A DNA stretch of 64,000 nucleotides, taken from Trichopria drosophilae. Taxonomy: Eukaryota; Arthropoda; Insecta; Hymenoptera; Diapriidae. The notes under the pieces were generated by a model. That model was not told the origin of the DNA, ran no database searches, and was given only the letters and a program-made list of their open reading frames with translations. Below, one piece after another: positions 1 through 9,691 of this stretch. The number at the start of each line of letters is the position of its first letter. Within the stretch, counting starts at the first letter, position 1. Both the position numbers and the translations under genes were made by a program. Location of the stretch: NCBI GenBank assembly GCA_030407085.1, contig CM059583.1:87798001-87862000 (forward strand). The letters run 5' to 3'.

Positions 1-830
1 GCCAGAACATCTTACACCAGGCGGTACAGAGTACGCTTTGTAGATCGTGTAGATGTCATGCTGAGACACTAATGCATCTTTTGGCAACATGCCCAATATA
101 TGCAGTTTCAGCATACATCGAACGTCACAATGCGGCTCTTCGAAAATATACTGAAATTACTCATTCCCGACGAGCAGGCAAATATCAGCCAATAAGCCTG
201 ACATCGTCCTTGTTGACTTCGATGACAAATCCATCTTCGTCATCGAGTTTTCTGCACTAGCAGAAACAAATATAGTCAGCAAAGAGGACGAAAAACGGAT
301 GAAATATCAGGAACTCCTGTTCGAGATTCGCAAGCTGTATCGAGGGTTCAAAATCAAGCTCGTCGTGTTGATAATTGGAGTGCTGGGAGGAATGAGACCA
401 ACTTTCCTCCAAAACATCAAAAGCATTCCGGCCTGTCAAGAACATGCAAATTCCATCGCAGGCCGAATGCAGAAAGCAGTACTGCTGGGATCTCTCCGTC
501 TACTAAGGTCACACGAGATCCTGCAATCACTAACCCAATGGTAGAGGGAGTGGTTACAGTTGCAAACGAAATGGCCCGGTGCAGTCTGCAGCGGAGGAGA
601 TGGATATCGGAGCCACTTTTCTACTGCAGACTGCACACGTGGATTCTGGAGGGCCAAGGGGGTTAGGGTTTTAGTCGGTAAACCTTGCCGTTAACATCAA
701 AGGTGAGGGAGTCCGACACACGGGGGGTTACACAACATCTACAACCCCCTATGGTGCATAATGCATTTCCCCCCTCCGTCAAAAAAAAAAATAAATAAAT
801 AAAAAAAAATAAAAATAAAAATAGCAATAA
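1..830 (+). mobile_element. R4/Dong-type LINE, copy a (3' end only)
   Basis: This is the 3' terminus of a non-LTR retrotransposon whose family is present twice more in the window on the minus strand (23395-26745 and 36200-39515). It contains the end of the zinc-knuckle region, a restriction-like endonuclease, a ~240-nt 3' UTR and an A-rich tail that begins near 781 and degrades into AAAT/AAAAT units. The window edge cuts off the RT. The 3' UTR (GTCCGACACACGGGGGGTTA and GGTGCATAATGC regions) is recognisable in reverse orientation in the other two copies, which fixes the family. Clade assignment rests on the restriction-like endonuclease and on the RT of the sister copies. Confidence 0.85.
72..544 (+). 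pseudogene. LINE C-terminal restriction-like endonuclease (partial)
   Basis: Two frames cover the C-terminal end of an R4-type polyprotein. The first (72-170) has the CP-x-Y stretch followed by the RHNAALR motif, equivalent to the K/RHN motif next to the CCHC knuckle. The second (191-544) contains PDIVLVDFDDKSIFVIEFSA, matching the PD-x(n)-D-x(n)-E endonuclease signature, then KYQELLFEIRKLY and KLVVLIIGVLGG, and ends in a conserved tail with AGRMQKAVLLGSLRLLRSHE. In the family this nuclease nicks the target DNA for target-primed reverse transcription. A frameshift separates the segments near 170-190, so this copy is probably dead, but it keeps the best endonuclease core of the three copies. 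Confidence 0.8.
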
Positions 831-1170
831 CAAAAAATACTTCAAACACCTACCTCGTGATTTATTAACGTATACGTTTATAACACATTACTATCGTTTA
901 TTAAAAAAAAAAATCTGATACAAATTCCTTAAACGCCCTTACCTTAAACACTGGCATACATACGTATATGTAAATTTATTTTACTCACTTACATATATTA
1001 TTATCGCATACCCACAAATTGAAAATCAACTATAATATTTGTGAATAAGTTCTAAAAATAATTGAAATGGGTACCAAATATCGAGTTGAAGATATATCTG
1101 TGCGGTATTTATATAATTTCTCATTAATTATTAACGTTTAATATCAATGCAGGTAGAAATAACGCATGTT
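829..1170. repeat. Dispersed AT-rich repeat Y, copy 1
   Basis: This non-coding segment recurs in inverted orientation at about 19265-20640, where it is interrupted by a foldback transposon. Shared landmarks include TATACGTTTATAACACATTA, GGTACCAAATATCGA and GTGCGGTATTTATATAA, each seen as its reverse complement in the second copy. It has no coding potential. It may be a non-autonomous element or an old duplicated segment; I cannot define its true termini. Confidence 0.75.
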
Positions 1171-1429
1171 AAGACGACTGAATTTCATCTTTTCATTGGG
1201 CAATATTTTTTTTTATAGTATAATAAGTGTAGAAGATGAGAAAGAATGTGAGAAATTGTAACCTTTGTAGGACGACTCAAAACGTGGATTTGTTAGATAT
1301 AAAAAATAAAAAACATGAAGAGTAAATGTGGAGTGGAATATAAAAACAAATTTTACTTTGTTTAAAATCTTTTTTTTTCTATACTCTTTTCCTCGAATAC
1401 ATGTTGATAATATATTTATGTGCGTCTTT
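1170..1429. other. AT-rich spacer, no feature seen
   Basis: The segment is AT-rich with homopolymer runs and only short open frames. I see no coding signal, RNA gene or repeat family in it. Confidence 0.5.
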
Positions 1430-1760
1430 TCGGTGCGTAAAGTAAATTCGTGCGCAAAATAAACTTTACGCACTCATGTTTACTTTACGCACGGAAAAGC
1501 CGTACGTAATAGTAGTTTTCGATACAAGTGCGTAAAAGTTTTTTCTACGAATGTGAGGGTTTTGGGCCGAGCCGAAAGCGAGGTCTGCATTCACATTAGT
1601 ATAAATAACATTTTCGCACATGCGTCGAACAATATTTTTTGATGCAAGTGTGCGTAAAGTGCACCTAAAAAATCTCAAAAATGCGTAAAGCCGCATTTTA
1701 TGCACACTGTATCAAAAACAATATTTCGATATTCGTAAAGTACTTTACGCACACGCACTT
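1430..1760. repeat. Cluster of GTGCGTAAAG motifs in both orientations
   Basis: At least seven copies of GTGCGTAAAG, or its complement CTTTACGCAC, occur within ~330 bp: near 1433, 1464, 1485, 1529, 1650, 1682 (variant) and a head-to-head pair at about 1735-1757. The outermost copies are in opposite orientation, so the segment can fold on itself, as in a small foldback/MITE-type element. No transposase is present. The function is unknown and the boundaries are approximate. Confidence 0.5.
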
Positions 1761-1929
1761 CTATCGAACACTACTGTTTGTTACAACCAGAATTCAATTA
1801 AGTTGTATGAGTGAATCTCCAGATAAAAGGGCACTTTTCATTGTTTGACACTGCATTGTCTAGGCAGCGTTAATCTCACTATGAGCAGGCAGATCGTGTC
1901 CTACTGAATCATGTAGAAAGTGAACTCTC

Positions 1930-1936
1930 TCTCTTC

Positions 1937-1984
<48 letters not shown>

Positions 1985-1985
1985 T
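1930..1985. repeat. (CT)n microsatellite
   Basis: A run of mostly CT dinucleotides with TTC/CCC interruptions. Open frames encoding Arg-Glu repeats across it are artefacts of the repeat. Confidence 0.9.
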
Positions 1986-2606
1986 TCTGGCTGTATACAA
2001 TGATAGAGAAAATTTTGAGAATGAAATTAGAAAGATATAATGTATTTCACTCAGGTTTGAACTTTTATTGTTAAACAATTGTAAGTTAAAAATTAGAAAA
2101 GGCGTATTTCTATTTTTATTGAGCTACGTTGTCGATTGTTGTTAAGGAATAACATTATAAAGGGAAAAAGGATTTTAAACTCGAATATTTTTTCAATGGT
2201 TTTTTCTACCCTTCATTGAAGTAATAGATAGTAAAAATCATTTACTTTTAAATAATATTCGATATGAAATTTCCTTTCTCAAAAGTGATTATGAAATGGA
2301 GAATCGCCGTATACATGAAATAATTATAAATTAATTATTAAATATTGGTTATTCCACCAGTCCATTTTGCTGTGGATAGTACAAAAAACGATTGTTAAAT
2401 AATCGAATTCACATAAAGAAGCTGAAATTCTAAACAGTGCAATTGCACACTTTTTTTAGAATAATTAATAAAGTAAATAAGTTTTGTCAAATAAACCATT
2501 AATTTCAACCTTAGAAACACTATAAATTAAGTTTCAACCCGAGATTCTCAGTGAGAACTCTTCAAAAAATAATTAATGAATTCATTATTAAAAATACAAT
2601 AATAAT
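1986..2606. other. AT-rich spacer
   Basis: AT-rich non-coding DNA up to the outer edge of the gypsy A LTR. No gene, RNA or recognisable repeat was seen. Confidence 0.5.
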
Positions 2607-3261
2607 TGTTACGTACGGAGCGGTCGTGCGTAACAGACGCGAAGGGGAAGAAGGGGGGTGTGAATGACACAAAAGATGTCCAAATAGTATATGTTTTATT
2701 AGGCGGTCCAGCACCCGCGTCCCTTCGCGATCTCGCGTTAACTCGATTACAAACGTGAACTTGTTGTTATTCTAATGACGCGCGAAGTCGAACACCGGAG
2801 CGCGCACTTACAATTTCCGGCGTTCCGCTCGAAGTTGGTTACTACGAGCTTTTGCGGACACGAGCCGACGAAGTTACTCGTTCCGCAGCTAAAAACTGTC
2901 TGTCTTGAGAACCCGCTTCCTCGAGATCCGTCAACGTGTCCGTTGACGGATCGACGTCGTTCTCACACACCGTCAGCATTTCCTGGCCTGGGAACCTGCT
3001 GAGCTTGCAGTTATCGCGAGCAGGCGGCCGTCGTCGAGTCCTGCGAATTGTTGATCTCTGCAGGTTCCCAGCTGAAAAATGCTGATCTGTTTCTGCAATG
3101 CAGTTATCTTATAGTTCGGGAAGGGTCCCATGTCGTCACATGAGACCGGATGCGCGGCGTTACCTTACTTTAATGTGATACGTAGAAATTATTAGTAGCT
3201 ATAAGATATACGTATAATTATTAGTAGAATGTAGATGATCTACGATCGACGGATCGTAATA
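2607..3261 (-). repeat. 3' LTR of gypsy element A
   Basis: On the minus strand the LTR begins TATTACGATCC, directly after a polypurine tract (AAGGGGGGAGG, 3262-3272), and ends CCGTACGTAACA at 2607. An AATAAA signal lies about 90 bp before the end (near 2695-2701). The ~655-bp length and the TNTTACG...GTAACA ends resemble the other gypsy LTRs here. The matching 5' LTR is absent, so the boundaries rest on the polypurine tract and terminal motifs only. Confidence 0.75.
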
Positions 3262-3317
3262 CCTCCCCCCTTAAAAAAAGCGGCGGTCCTCCGCGGAAGG
3301 GTTAAGCGAAGCGCGAA

Positions 3318-3350
3318 GGCAGATGAAGTGGGATCCGATCCCGTGCGTTA

Positions 3351-3426
<76 letters not shown>

Positions 3427-3475
3427 GTACGCATGTGTGAGTGTATATGGGATCCGAACCCACGCGTCACATTTA
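3318..3475. repeat. (GT)n tract between two tRNA T-arm-like direct repeats
   Basis: A (GT)n microsatellite (about 3357-3430) separates two near-identical ~28-bp units: GTGGGATCCGATCCCGTGCG at about 3328 and ATGGGATCCGAACCCACGCG at about 3449, each followed by TYACATTT. Their reverse complement resembles the variable/T-arm of a leucine-type tRNA (CGTGGGTTCGGATCCCA). The unit lies between the env stop and the polypurine tract of element A, that is in its 3' untranslated region. It is too short to be a tRNA gene. Confidence 0.6.
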
Positions 3476-3529
3476 TGTCGCACAGGTGCTGGCCATTTTT
3501 ACAATATTTTTACAAATATTTCTTAAAAT

Positions 3530-4009
3530 CTACGGTTCAACGAGTCGTACAACAGAGCTCGAGGAACCCTTCACCGACGGACCCGCAGTGTCTATTTCCG
3601 TCATTTCGGGTGAGGGATCCCCGTCCGCGGACTGTACGTTCACTACACAGTCATTATCCGGAGTTTTACGAAATGACACTGCTATTCCACGTTTCTGTCG
3701 TTGCTGACGGAACCACTTTCTTCCACGTAGGCATTTCCAATAGGCGATTACGAGTAAGATGGCTAATATGCAAGAGGGCCCGCCGTATATTGTGGCTCCC
3801 TCTACTAGTGTTACTCGCTCCTTCATTCGTCTAGTCTTGGCGATCAACCGAGCTCTGCTGCCGAGGTCGCTGAACCTGAGACTGGTCTCAAAGTCGTTGC
3901 TAGTGCGGGTGTCACCTGATATTGCGTCCTGTTTGGTGATGATTTCACCTACGTCTGCTAGCGGTACCAGACTTCCGTCAAGCAGTTTGGTGAGGTTGTA
4001 ACAGACCAA
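3530..4009 (-). pseudogene. env: env C-terminus of element A: transmembrane anchor and tail
   Basis: This 159-codon open frame is the membrane-proximal end of an errantivirus-type envelope protein (gypsy Env/baculovirus F-like family). A hydrophobic segment around residues 96-108 (CILAILLVIAYW) is followed by a basic stop-transfer stretch (RGRKWFRQQRQKR) and a ~60-residue polar cytoplasmic tail. The same arrangement ends env in element C. The rest of env is displaced to 5720-7060 by unrelated sequence, so no complete protein can be read here. The family role is membrane fusion; here the gene is broken. Confidence 0.75.
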
Positions 4010-5715
4010 ACGTCCCGTTCTGACATTTGTATTTCGCGCGCTCTAGGGACCCACTATTGATAGTTCGTGTTTCTCCGCTGGTGGCGCTGTGGCTCTTCGA
4101 ATTAATCAGTTAGGGCGGTCCGCCGCGCGTCGCCACATAGGTATCGCAATAAGGGACCCATTGTGGGGGAACACAGCGTGTTTTGATATGTATCGTGTTT
4201 CCCGTAGCTTCGCGTAGCTTGCCTCCCCCATACGCTGTGAAAATTCGCACTGGTAAGGGGCGCTGCTTTTCGGGTAGGAGAAAATGTATATATTCCGGCG
4301 CTGGATTATGTCCACCCTCTTTTCCCGATGTCCAGGAAATCGTTAACTTGTTCCGGCGAGACGAAGCCTCAAGATTTTCCGTTGCAGGACGGCCACGTGC
4401 AAAAATAACACCGATTGGGGTAAGTGCCGATAAAGTGTGCGTTTTTTCGTGATAAAATGTCGTGGGCTTTTGGCTCAAAAGGAGTTTTATTCGACCTGTA
4501 CAGGGTTATTTTTCTGGGATTTTCCTGGATTCTCCGGGAATCTGGCGGATTGTGGAGTTATTGCGGAGTCTCGGACATTTTGGGATTTTCCGCCATTGAT
4601 TCGAAAAAAGGACCTGGACTCTTTTTCCTGAGAACGATCCACGTGACCGGCTGACCATCCTCTTCGGCGTTCGTCAAGTATCAACTCCAAGTGTAACGTT
4701 CAGGATCATCCTCGCGACGATAGGACGCTTAGGAGTGAACCCCGTTCATGCAAGGAACTTTCATGACCCTGCTCCAATAAATCACCGTGGGATTCAGAAA
4801 GGACTTCCTGAACATGTGCCCCAGCTAAGTGTCATCGTGTTGCGATAGGTTACGGTGCACCACCTGTGCTAGTTTCATCATCGGGTTCCTGGTGGCGTCG
4901 TGCTGTGAATTTTGGAGTAAGTGTGACCTTTCAATTTCATTTAAATAAGTTTTGAATCCATCGGTTCACCATGTCGAAGTGGCCGTTCGTTTAATTCATT
5001 CTGGATTCAAGCAGTCGAGTCAGTGCGTGGTCGTAATCAGTGATCGGTTCATAAACTATTAACATGATTGAACAATTATCGAAGTTGGATGCTCTACTTT
5101 TAAAAGCACCCTCTTCTCAAGTGATCGGACGTATGGTAGCGGGTTAAGGGATATTAAGTAAGAGTCAGTATCCTAGTCGATTGTTGATCGGTCCATAATT
5201 GACTTTAATTTATTGATTTTGTTTCGGTTGCGATTTAGTTTGAACGAGTTCGGCGTGAACCATTATTTTAATTAGTTGGATACTTTTGTGTTTTTTTTTG
5301 AATAATTGCAAGTGCGTTTAGGTTTACCGAGTATGTTGAGTGATGGTATGATTTTGACATGTGGCTATACATGATTTATAGTATGATAATGCGAATATAA
5401 TTTCCCGTCGTGGGGACCGATATAGTGAATGGGCATGATGAGTGAAACAGACGAGTGAATTCATTTTGTACAGTGCAGCGAGCACACATGCGCGATGACA
5501 TTTGTATAGTGACACATGATGATTATCTCGAGAACTTTGTTAATTGACATCCTTCCATATCTATGGGGATGAATAAAAAAGAAAAACGAGTTGTTTTTAA
5601 TTGATAATACTGTGGTATCTGAATTTATGCATCGATATTAATTTTTCTAACCTCAAAAAAAAAAAAGATATTTTTAAAATTTCGAACACGAGAAAAGTAA
5701 GTATATATTACAAGG
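4010..5715. other. Unassigned 1.7-kb interruption inside env of element A
   Basis: Sequence between the two env parts does not continue the env frame and matches nothing else I recognise in the window. The left portion (4010-4900) is moderately GC-rich with one open frame of 122 codons on the minus strand (4110-4478) that I do not recognise. The right portion is AT-rich, carries AATAAAAAAG near 5571 and an A-run near 5656. It could be a nested insertion or a replaced segment. No clear target-site duplication or terminal repeat was found. Confidence 0.4.
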
Positions 5716-5719
5716 TTAA

Positions 5720-7060
5720 GGCGTCCGGGTCCTCGGTAATCCATTGTGATTTCGGATTCTATTACGCGCGAGGCCACGAGCGTGATTTTCTTCGTCTGTG
5801 CCTTGCAGCCCGACGCTAACTCAAGCAGACCTGTTCCGTTGAGAGAAATCTTGGCTATAATATTTCCTCCACACATTATCCTTAATGGTTCTTGGGTGGT
5901 GACTGAGTACAACCACCGGTTCGTAATGCGGAGTTTGAGCCAAAAAGCGGTTTTCTGCTTAAGCAATCTCAGGTCGCAATTGTTGAAGTCGCTGAACTTC
6001 AACTCTGTGATCATGCGAACTTCGCAATCGCTGTCCCGATCTCGTACGTGCAGCGGTAGCTCCCCGTGGCAAACGTAAGTCTCTCCGCTTTTGCGACATT
6101 GGCGGAACGCGTCCGCTGATAGTCGGACATACTTATCTTGATCGTTTGCTATGCCCGAGTATTGGGTGGAGGGTACGATGAATGCTGATCGTGACTGATT
6201 TCCGAAGTGCTGTGGGAACGGCACGGAGTTGTGCTCGTAAATGGTGAATCGCGTATACGGTACCAAGGGTATGTACAGCATGTAGATGAGGGACGTCTTC
6301 CAGTATGCAATCTTGATCGTTGATACTTCCAGCAGTGAGTCCAATGTGATCTGTGCCAAAGAAATCGGGAATTCGCATTCTGGGGTGAATTCGGCGATTT
6401 CTTTGATGTCGGTGGTCAGGTTGCTGAGCGATACAAATTCGGGGTGAATCTGTCCGGCCTTTGCGAAGAGGACCGCGTTCATCAGCTGGTCAGCTTCCAT
6501 GGCGTAGCATTGCACCTCTGCGCTAGCGACCGCCATGATGTGCGATAATTTCTCGTTTCGAAGAGATTGTTCTATTGTTGATTCTGTTATGCTGTGCTCT
6601 TTCTATAGCTGGTTTAGTGATACATTAATGGTTTTCATTTCTTGATGCAAACCCGAAAATTCCAACGCTATCACCTTGGATTGATCAGCGATTAGTGTCG
6701 CCGTATTGTACAGTTGATCGTTCAGCACGTTTATTTGATCTTGTAATACGTCGATCTCTTCCTCTTCGGCCGTACCGAATAGTATCTTGCTCAACTTCCC
6801 GGTTGCTCCGAAGATGGCACGTTTCTTCCGGGGCTCTTGACCTGATAATATTTTCAGTAGGTTGTCATTCTTGCGGGCGATCTCGCGAAGCGTCATTCTT
6901 GCGTCTTGAATGCGGGCGTATAGGGTGCATGTCTTCAATTCACGACATTGTTCCCCTATTCTCGATAGGCAGGCCTGAAAATCGCTCATTTTGTCAAAGT
7001 ATCTCTGCAGCGGGACCTTTGATATCAGCCGCCATTCAGTATGCGAGAGCCGCATAGGTC
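5720..7060 (-). pseudogene. env: env of element A (surface and fusion parts)
   Basis: This is the N-terminal and central part of an errantivirus-type Env. Near 6820 it has a furin-like basic site (RKKR) followed by a fusion-peptide-like stretch (AIFGATGKLSKILFGTA), then an acidic and heptad-rich segment. After an in-frame TAG at 6603-6605 the same frame continues through a cysteine-containing ectodomain (GQIHPEF, IVPSTQYSG, SDCEVRMI) that aligns with env of element C. The upstream part is read in the same frame as the integrase C-terminus, as expected for an env normally expressed from a spliced RNA. Homology stops near 5720, where unrelated sequence begins; the membrane anchor lies at 3530-4009. 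Confidence 0.8.
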
Positions 7061-8235
7061 CAATCTTTTCGGAGTACAGACCTGGAACCTTGCGCTTATT
7101 CTCGTTACCGATTTCCCTTTTTTTTTTAAATTCTTCGAACGACGAACTTCGTTTATCGTACGAGTTCTCTTCGCCGTCGAATATAAGGGGGTCGTATCCC
7201 TTTTTCAGTTTATCGACATGTACTACTTTTGTATGAGATTCGTCTATTTCTAGGAGTACGTTACGCGATTCTAGAACCTGGAGTATCTCATAGGGACCTA
7301 CGAACGTGTCGTCCCACTTTCCATGGCTTGGATCTTTAGCCAGCATTACCATCTCGCCTACGTGGAAGTGATATACGTTTAACTTCCGATCGTAGTAGGC
7401 TTTAGACCGATATTTTGCCTGTGTGAGATTCAACGCGGCTAATGTTCGAATTTCCTCGAGAGTTGCTGCGAACTCTCCGACGTAACCTGAGTACGTTGGT
7501 AGTGAATCTCTCGGCGATAGTGAATGCTCGACGGACATCGTGCAATTTTGCCAAATACCAGCTCGTGCGGGGTGTAATTAGTACCTTCGTGTACGCTGGT
7601 ATTATACGCCAGCATCGCATATGGAATGTATTCGTCCCATCTTTCGCGCTTCTTAACGTAGCACCTGAGGTACTCGGCAAGCACATGGTGACTCCTTTCA
7701 ACCATTTGACTGCGGATGATATGCTGTCGTTCTCAGTTTCGGTATCCTGAACAGACGTGCGAGCTCGCATATGACGCTAGACATAAGATTTTTGCCCTGA
7801 TCAGTAAGGATTACTCGCGGAGCGCCATATTTGCAGATGAGATTTTTGGCGATTCCCTTTGTTATTGTCTCGGCTGTAATATCGGGGAGGGGTACTGACA
7901 ATGAGTATTTGGTCAGTAAGTCCTGCATTGTAAGGACGAACCTGTTTCCCAATTCCGATATCGTTGTTGGGCCCCAGATGTCTATTGATACCTTGTCAAA
8001 TGCATCTGCTGGTGTATCCGTTATGATCATAGGTAGTCTAGTTTTGTTTCGTACCGTCTTTTTGCTTTGACAGATGCCACATCTGCTGATTACTTCTGTC
8101 ACGTCGGCTCTCATATTCCTCCAGTAATGGGTGCGTTAAAGTCGGCGGTATGTTTTCTTAATTCCTTCATGGCCACCACTCACAGAGCAATGATGTTCCC
8201 TAACTAACAGATATCGCTCGCGGTCAGCTGGTACA
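7060..8235 (-). pseudogene. pol: Integrase of gypsy element A
   Basis: Retroviral-type integrase in three frames. The N-terminal zinc-binding part starts at HHCSVSGGHEGIKKTYRR (about 8190-8139) and continues with CGICQSKK after a frame break near 8120. The catalytic core spans 8114-7439, with D in SIDIWGP, D in LTDQGKNL and the glutamate region VERSHHVL after TAYHPQSNG; a frameshift at about 7700 falls just before that glutamate. The C-terminal GPY/F module (FVGPYEILQVLESRNVLLEI) is at about 7310-7250. The family function is insertion of the cDNA into the host chromosome. The frameshifts make this copy inactive. Confidence 0.85.
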
Positions 8236-8246
8236 GCCAAGGAATC

Positions 8247-8669
8247 TTTGAAGAATACGATTGTTATTCTGTATTTTATCCATTTTCGGAAAAGCTCAGT
8301 AATAGTCGGCCAGCTTTGTTTGGGAATCATATCGAAGTCATACCCGACATGTATGGCGCTGATTTGAGCTGTCAGAATGTGCCTATTTAGCGCTTTAATA
8401 CACGACGTTATTGCGGACATCGATGCTCTTTCGTCAATGTATTGCTTGATCAGAAGCGCGAACATTGTATATTTTCCAACGTTGGTTACTATTATTTCGC
8501 CAATTTTTGGAGCGTCTTGAGCAGATAATTGCTCGATGCTTACGCGCCGTTTTTCGCGAAGCAGCTTTCCGACTTCGCTGTCTAAATGACGGTCGGTCGT
8601 CGTAAAATAGGCGACGTTGCCCTTTTCACTCGTCAGATGACGATTTGAAAATTTCACGATCGGTTCACC
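8247..8669 (-). pseudogene. pol: Macro-domain-like segment in pol of element A
   Basis: Within the open frame 9005-8136 (289 codons), residues ~113-253 have the layout of a small macro domain (OARD1/TARG1-like subgroup). EKGNVAYFTTTDRHLDSEVG sits where the ADP-ribose-binding N-terminal strand and loop would be, then GEIIV, a strand ending FALLIKQY, a helix with IKALNRHIL, the strand ISAIHVGYDFDMIP, a helix SWPTITELFRKWI and a last strand ITIVFF. The segment is preceded by ~100 low-complexity Ser/Pro/Glu residues and runs directly into the integrase zinc domain. Elements B and C carry recognisable versions. The assignment is by pattern, not by a profile search; binding of ADP-ribose is unproven, and classic glycine-rich loops are weak here. 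Confidence 0.6.
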
Positions 8670-8952
8670 TTTTTCGGGCGCATTCTGCTGTTCGTTTGGT
8701 GAATCACTGATACTGGCTGCCTTTGCCTCAGTGGACGATGTCGACAATGGATGATTTTCTGGTCGTTCTGGCGACTCGGAGGTATTATTTGCCTCTGTCT
8801 CGATTGCAGATGATGTGGGCAGTGGCTGATTCTCCGGTGCGCTTCCCTTGGAATTATCATCGTCGCTCTCCGATGGCTCCGAGTGCGTGTTTTTGGACGA
8901 GCCTCCCCCTGGATACGGAGATCCTCGAGGCTGATGGAACTGCTCTGAGCGC

Positions 8953-9675
8953 TTACTGCGCGAGTAAGACGTTGCGCGCTCGACCGGGTTCAGAAATAAT
9001 GTCAAAATTGCCTCGCAGCAGAAGAAGCCTTCTCAGATTGTCCGGTGACATTGTCAGCTGCTGAACCTTGATGAGTGAGTCGAATAGGCAGTTGCCGTCA
9101 GTTACGACTCCTTCGTCTCTCATCAGAATTTCATATGGTTCAGCACAGTGCTTCGACTGCTGATAGTTTAACAACGGAGCTTTGTCTGACGTCACGTCTC
9201 TCTGGCATTGCGTTTCGTGCACGGAGAGTGGTGGAGAGGGGTGCGCGGGAGATTGAGTTCGTTTCGAACTGCTAGAACCGTCGCGCGTCTTAATGTGCCT
9301 CTCTTCGTTGACCGGAGTGGGGGGCAATTGAACGTCAGTCCCACTCGATCGGCCGTGGGATGCATTAGCATCCATTGACGTGAAGTTCCTCTCGCTGCTC
9401 GACCCGCATGTTGCTGGGGTAGCGCTAACCTTCTCGCGCGCTTGTTCGCGCTCTTTGGCTAGGTGACGCGGAGAAGGGGTACCTGAATCGCCAATGTGGC
9501 TCGGACGATGATGCGAGCAGCTCCTAGCACCTTTGCTGTAGCGTGTGCTCTCACTCGCTCCGTACCTCTCTCTCTCGCTTTCGCTGTCCCTGTTAATTGG
9601 CGTGGACAGTGATTTCTCTCTATGCCTCGTGCCACTGCGTTCGCGGAGATTTTCCGTTTCCGCTGCACTCGGCAT
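8953..9675 (-). pseudogene. pol: OTU-like cysteine protease segment in pol of element A
   Basis: This 240-codon open frame starts with ~170 low-complexity residues rich in Ser, Arg and Glu. It ends with VVTDGNCLFDSLIKVQQLTM...LRRLL; the DGNC box (residues 193-196, catalytic-type Cys codon at 9088-9090) followed by LFDSL and a helix ending LRR is the hallmark start of OTU-family cysteine proteases (deubiquitinase-like). The downstream histidine half is not recognisable because the frame ends 44 codons after the Cys. Element B shows the reciprocal picture, with a degraded Cys box but a clear histidine end. The segment lies between RNase H and the macro-like part. Its function in the element is unknown. 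Confidence 0.6.
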
Positions 9676-9691
9676 GGATTCATGAATTTCG

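Noticed and set aside
3449..3470. Possible tRNA gene (T-arm-like sequence)
   Set aside because: Only the T-arm-like part is present; no acceptor stem, D-arm or anticodon arm around it.
3235..3834. 199-codon plus-strand frame across the GT repeat
   Set aside because: A poly-Cys/Val stretch from the microsatellite joined to antisense env sequence; no independent coding signal.
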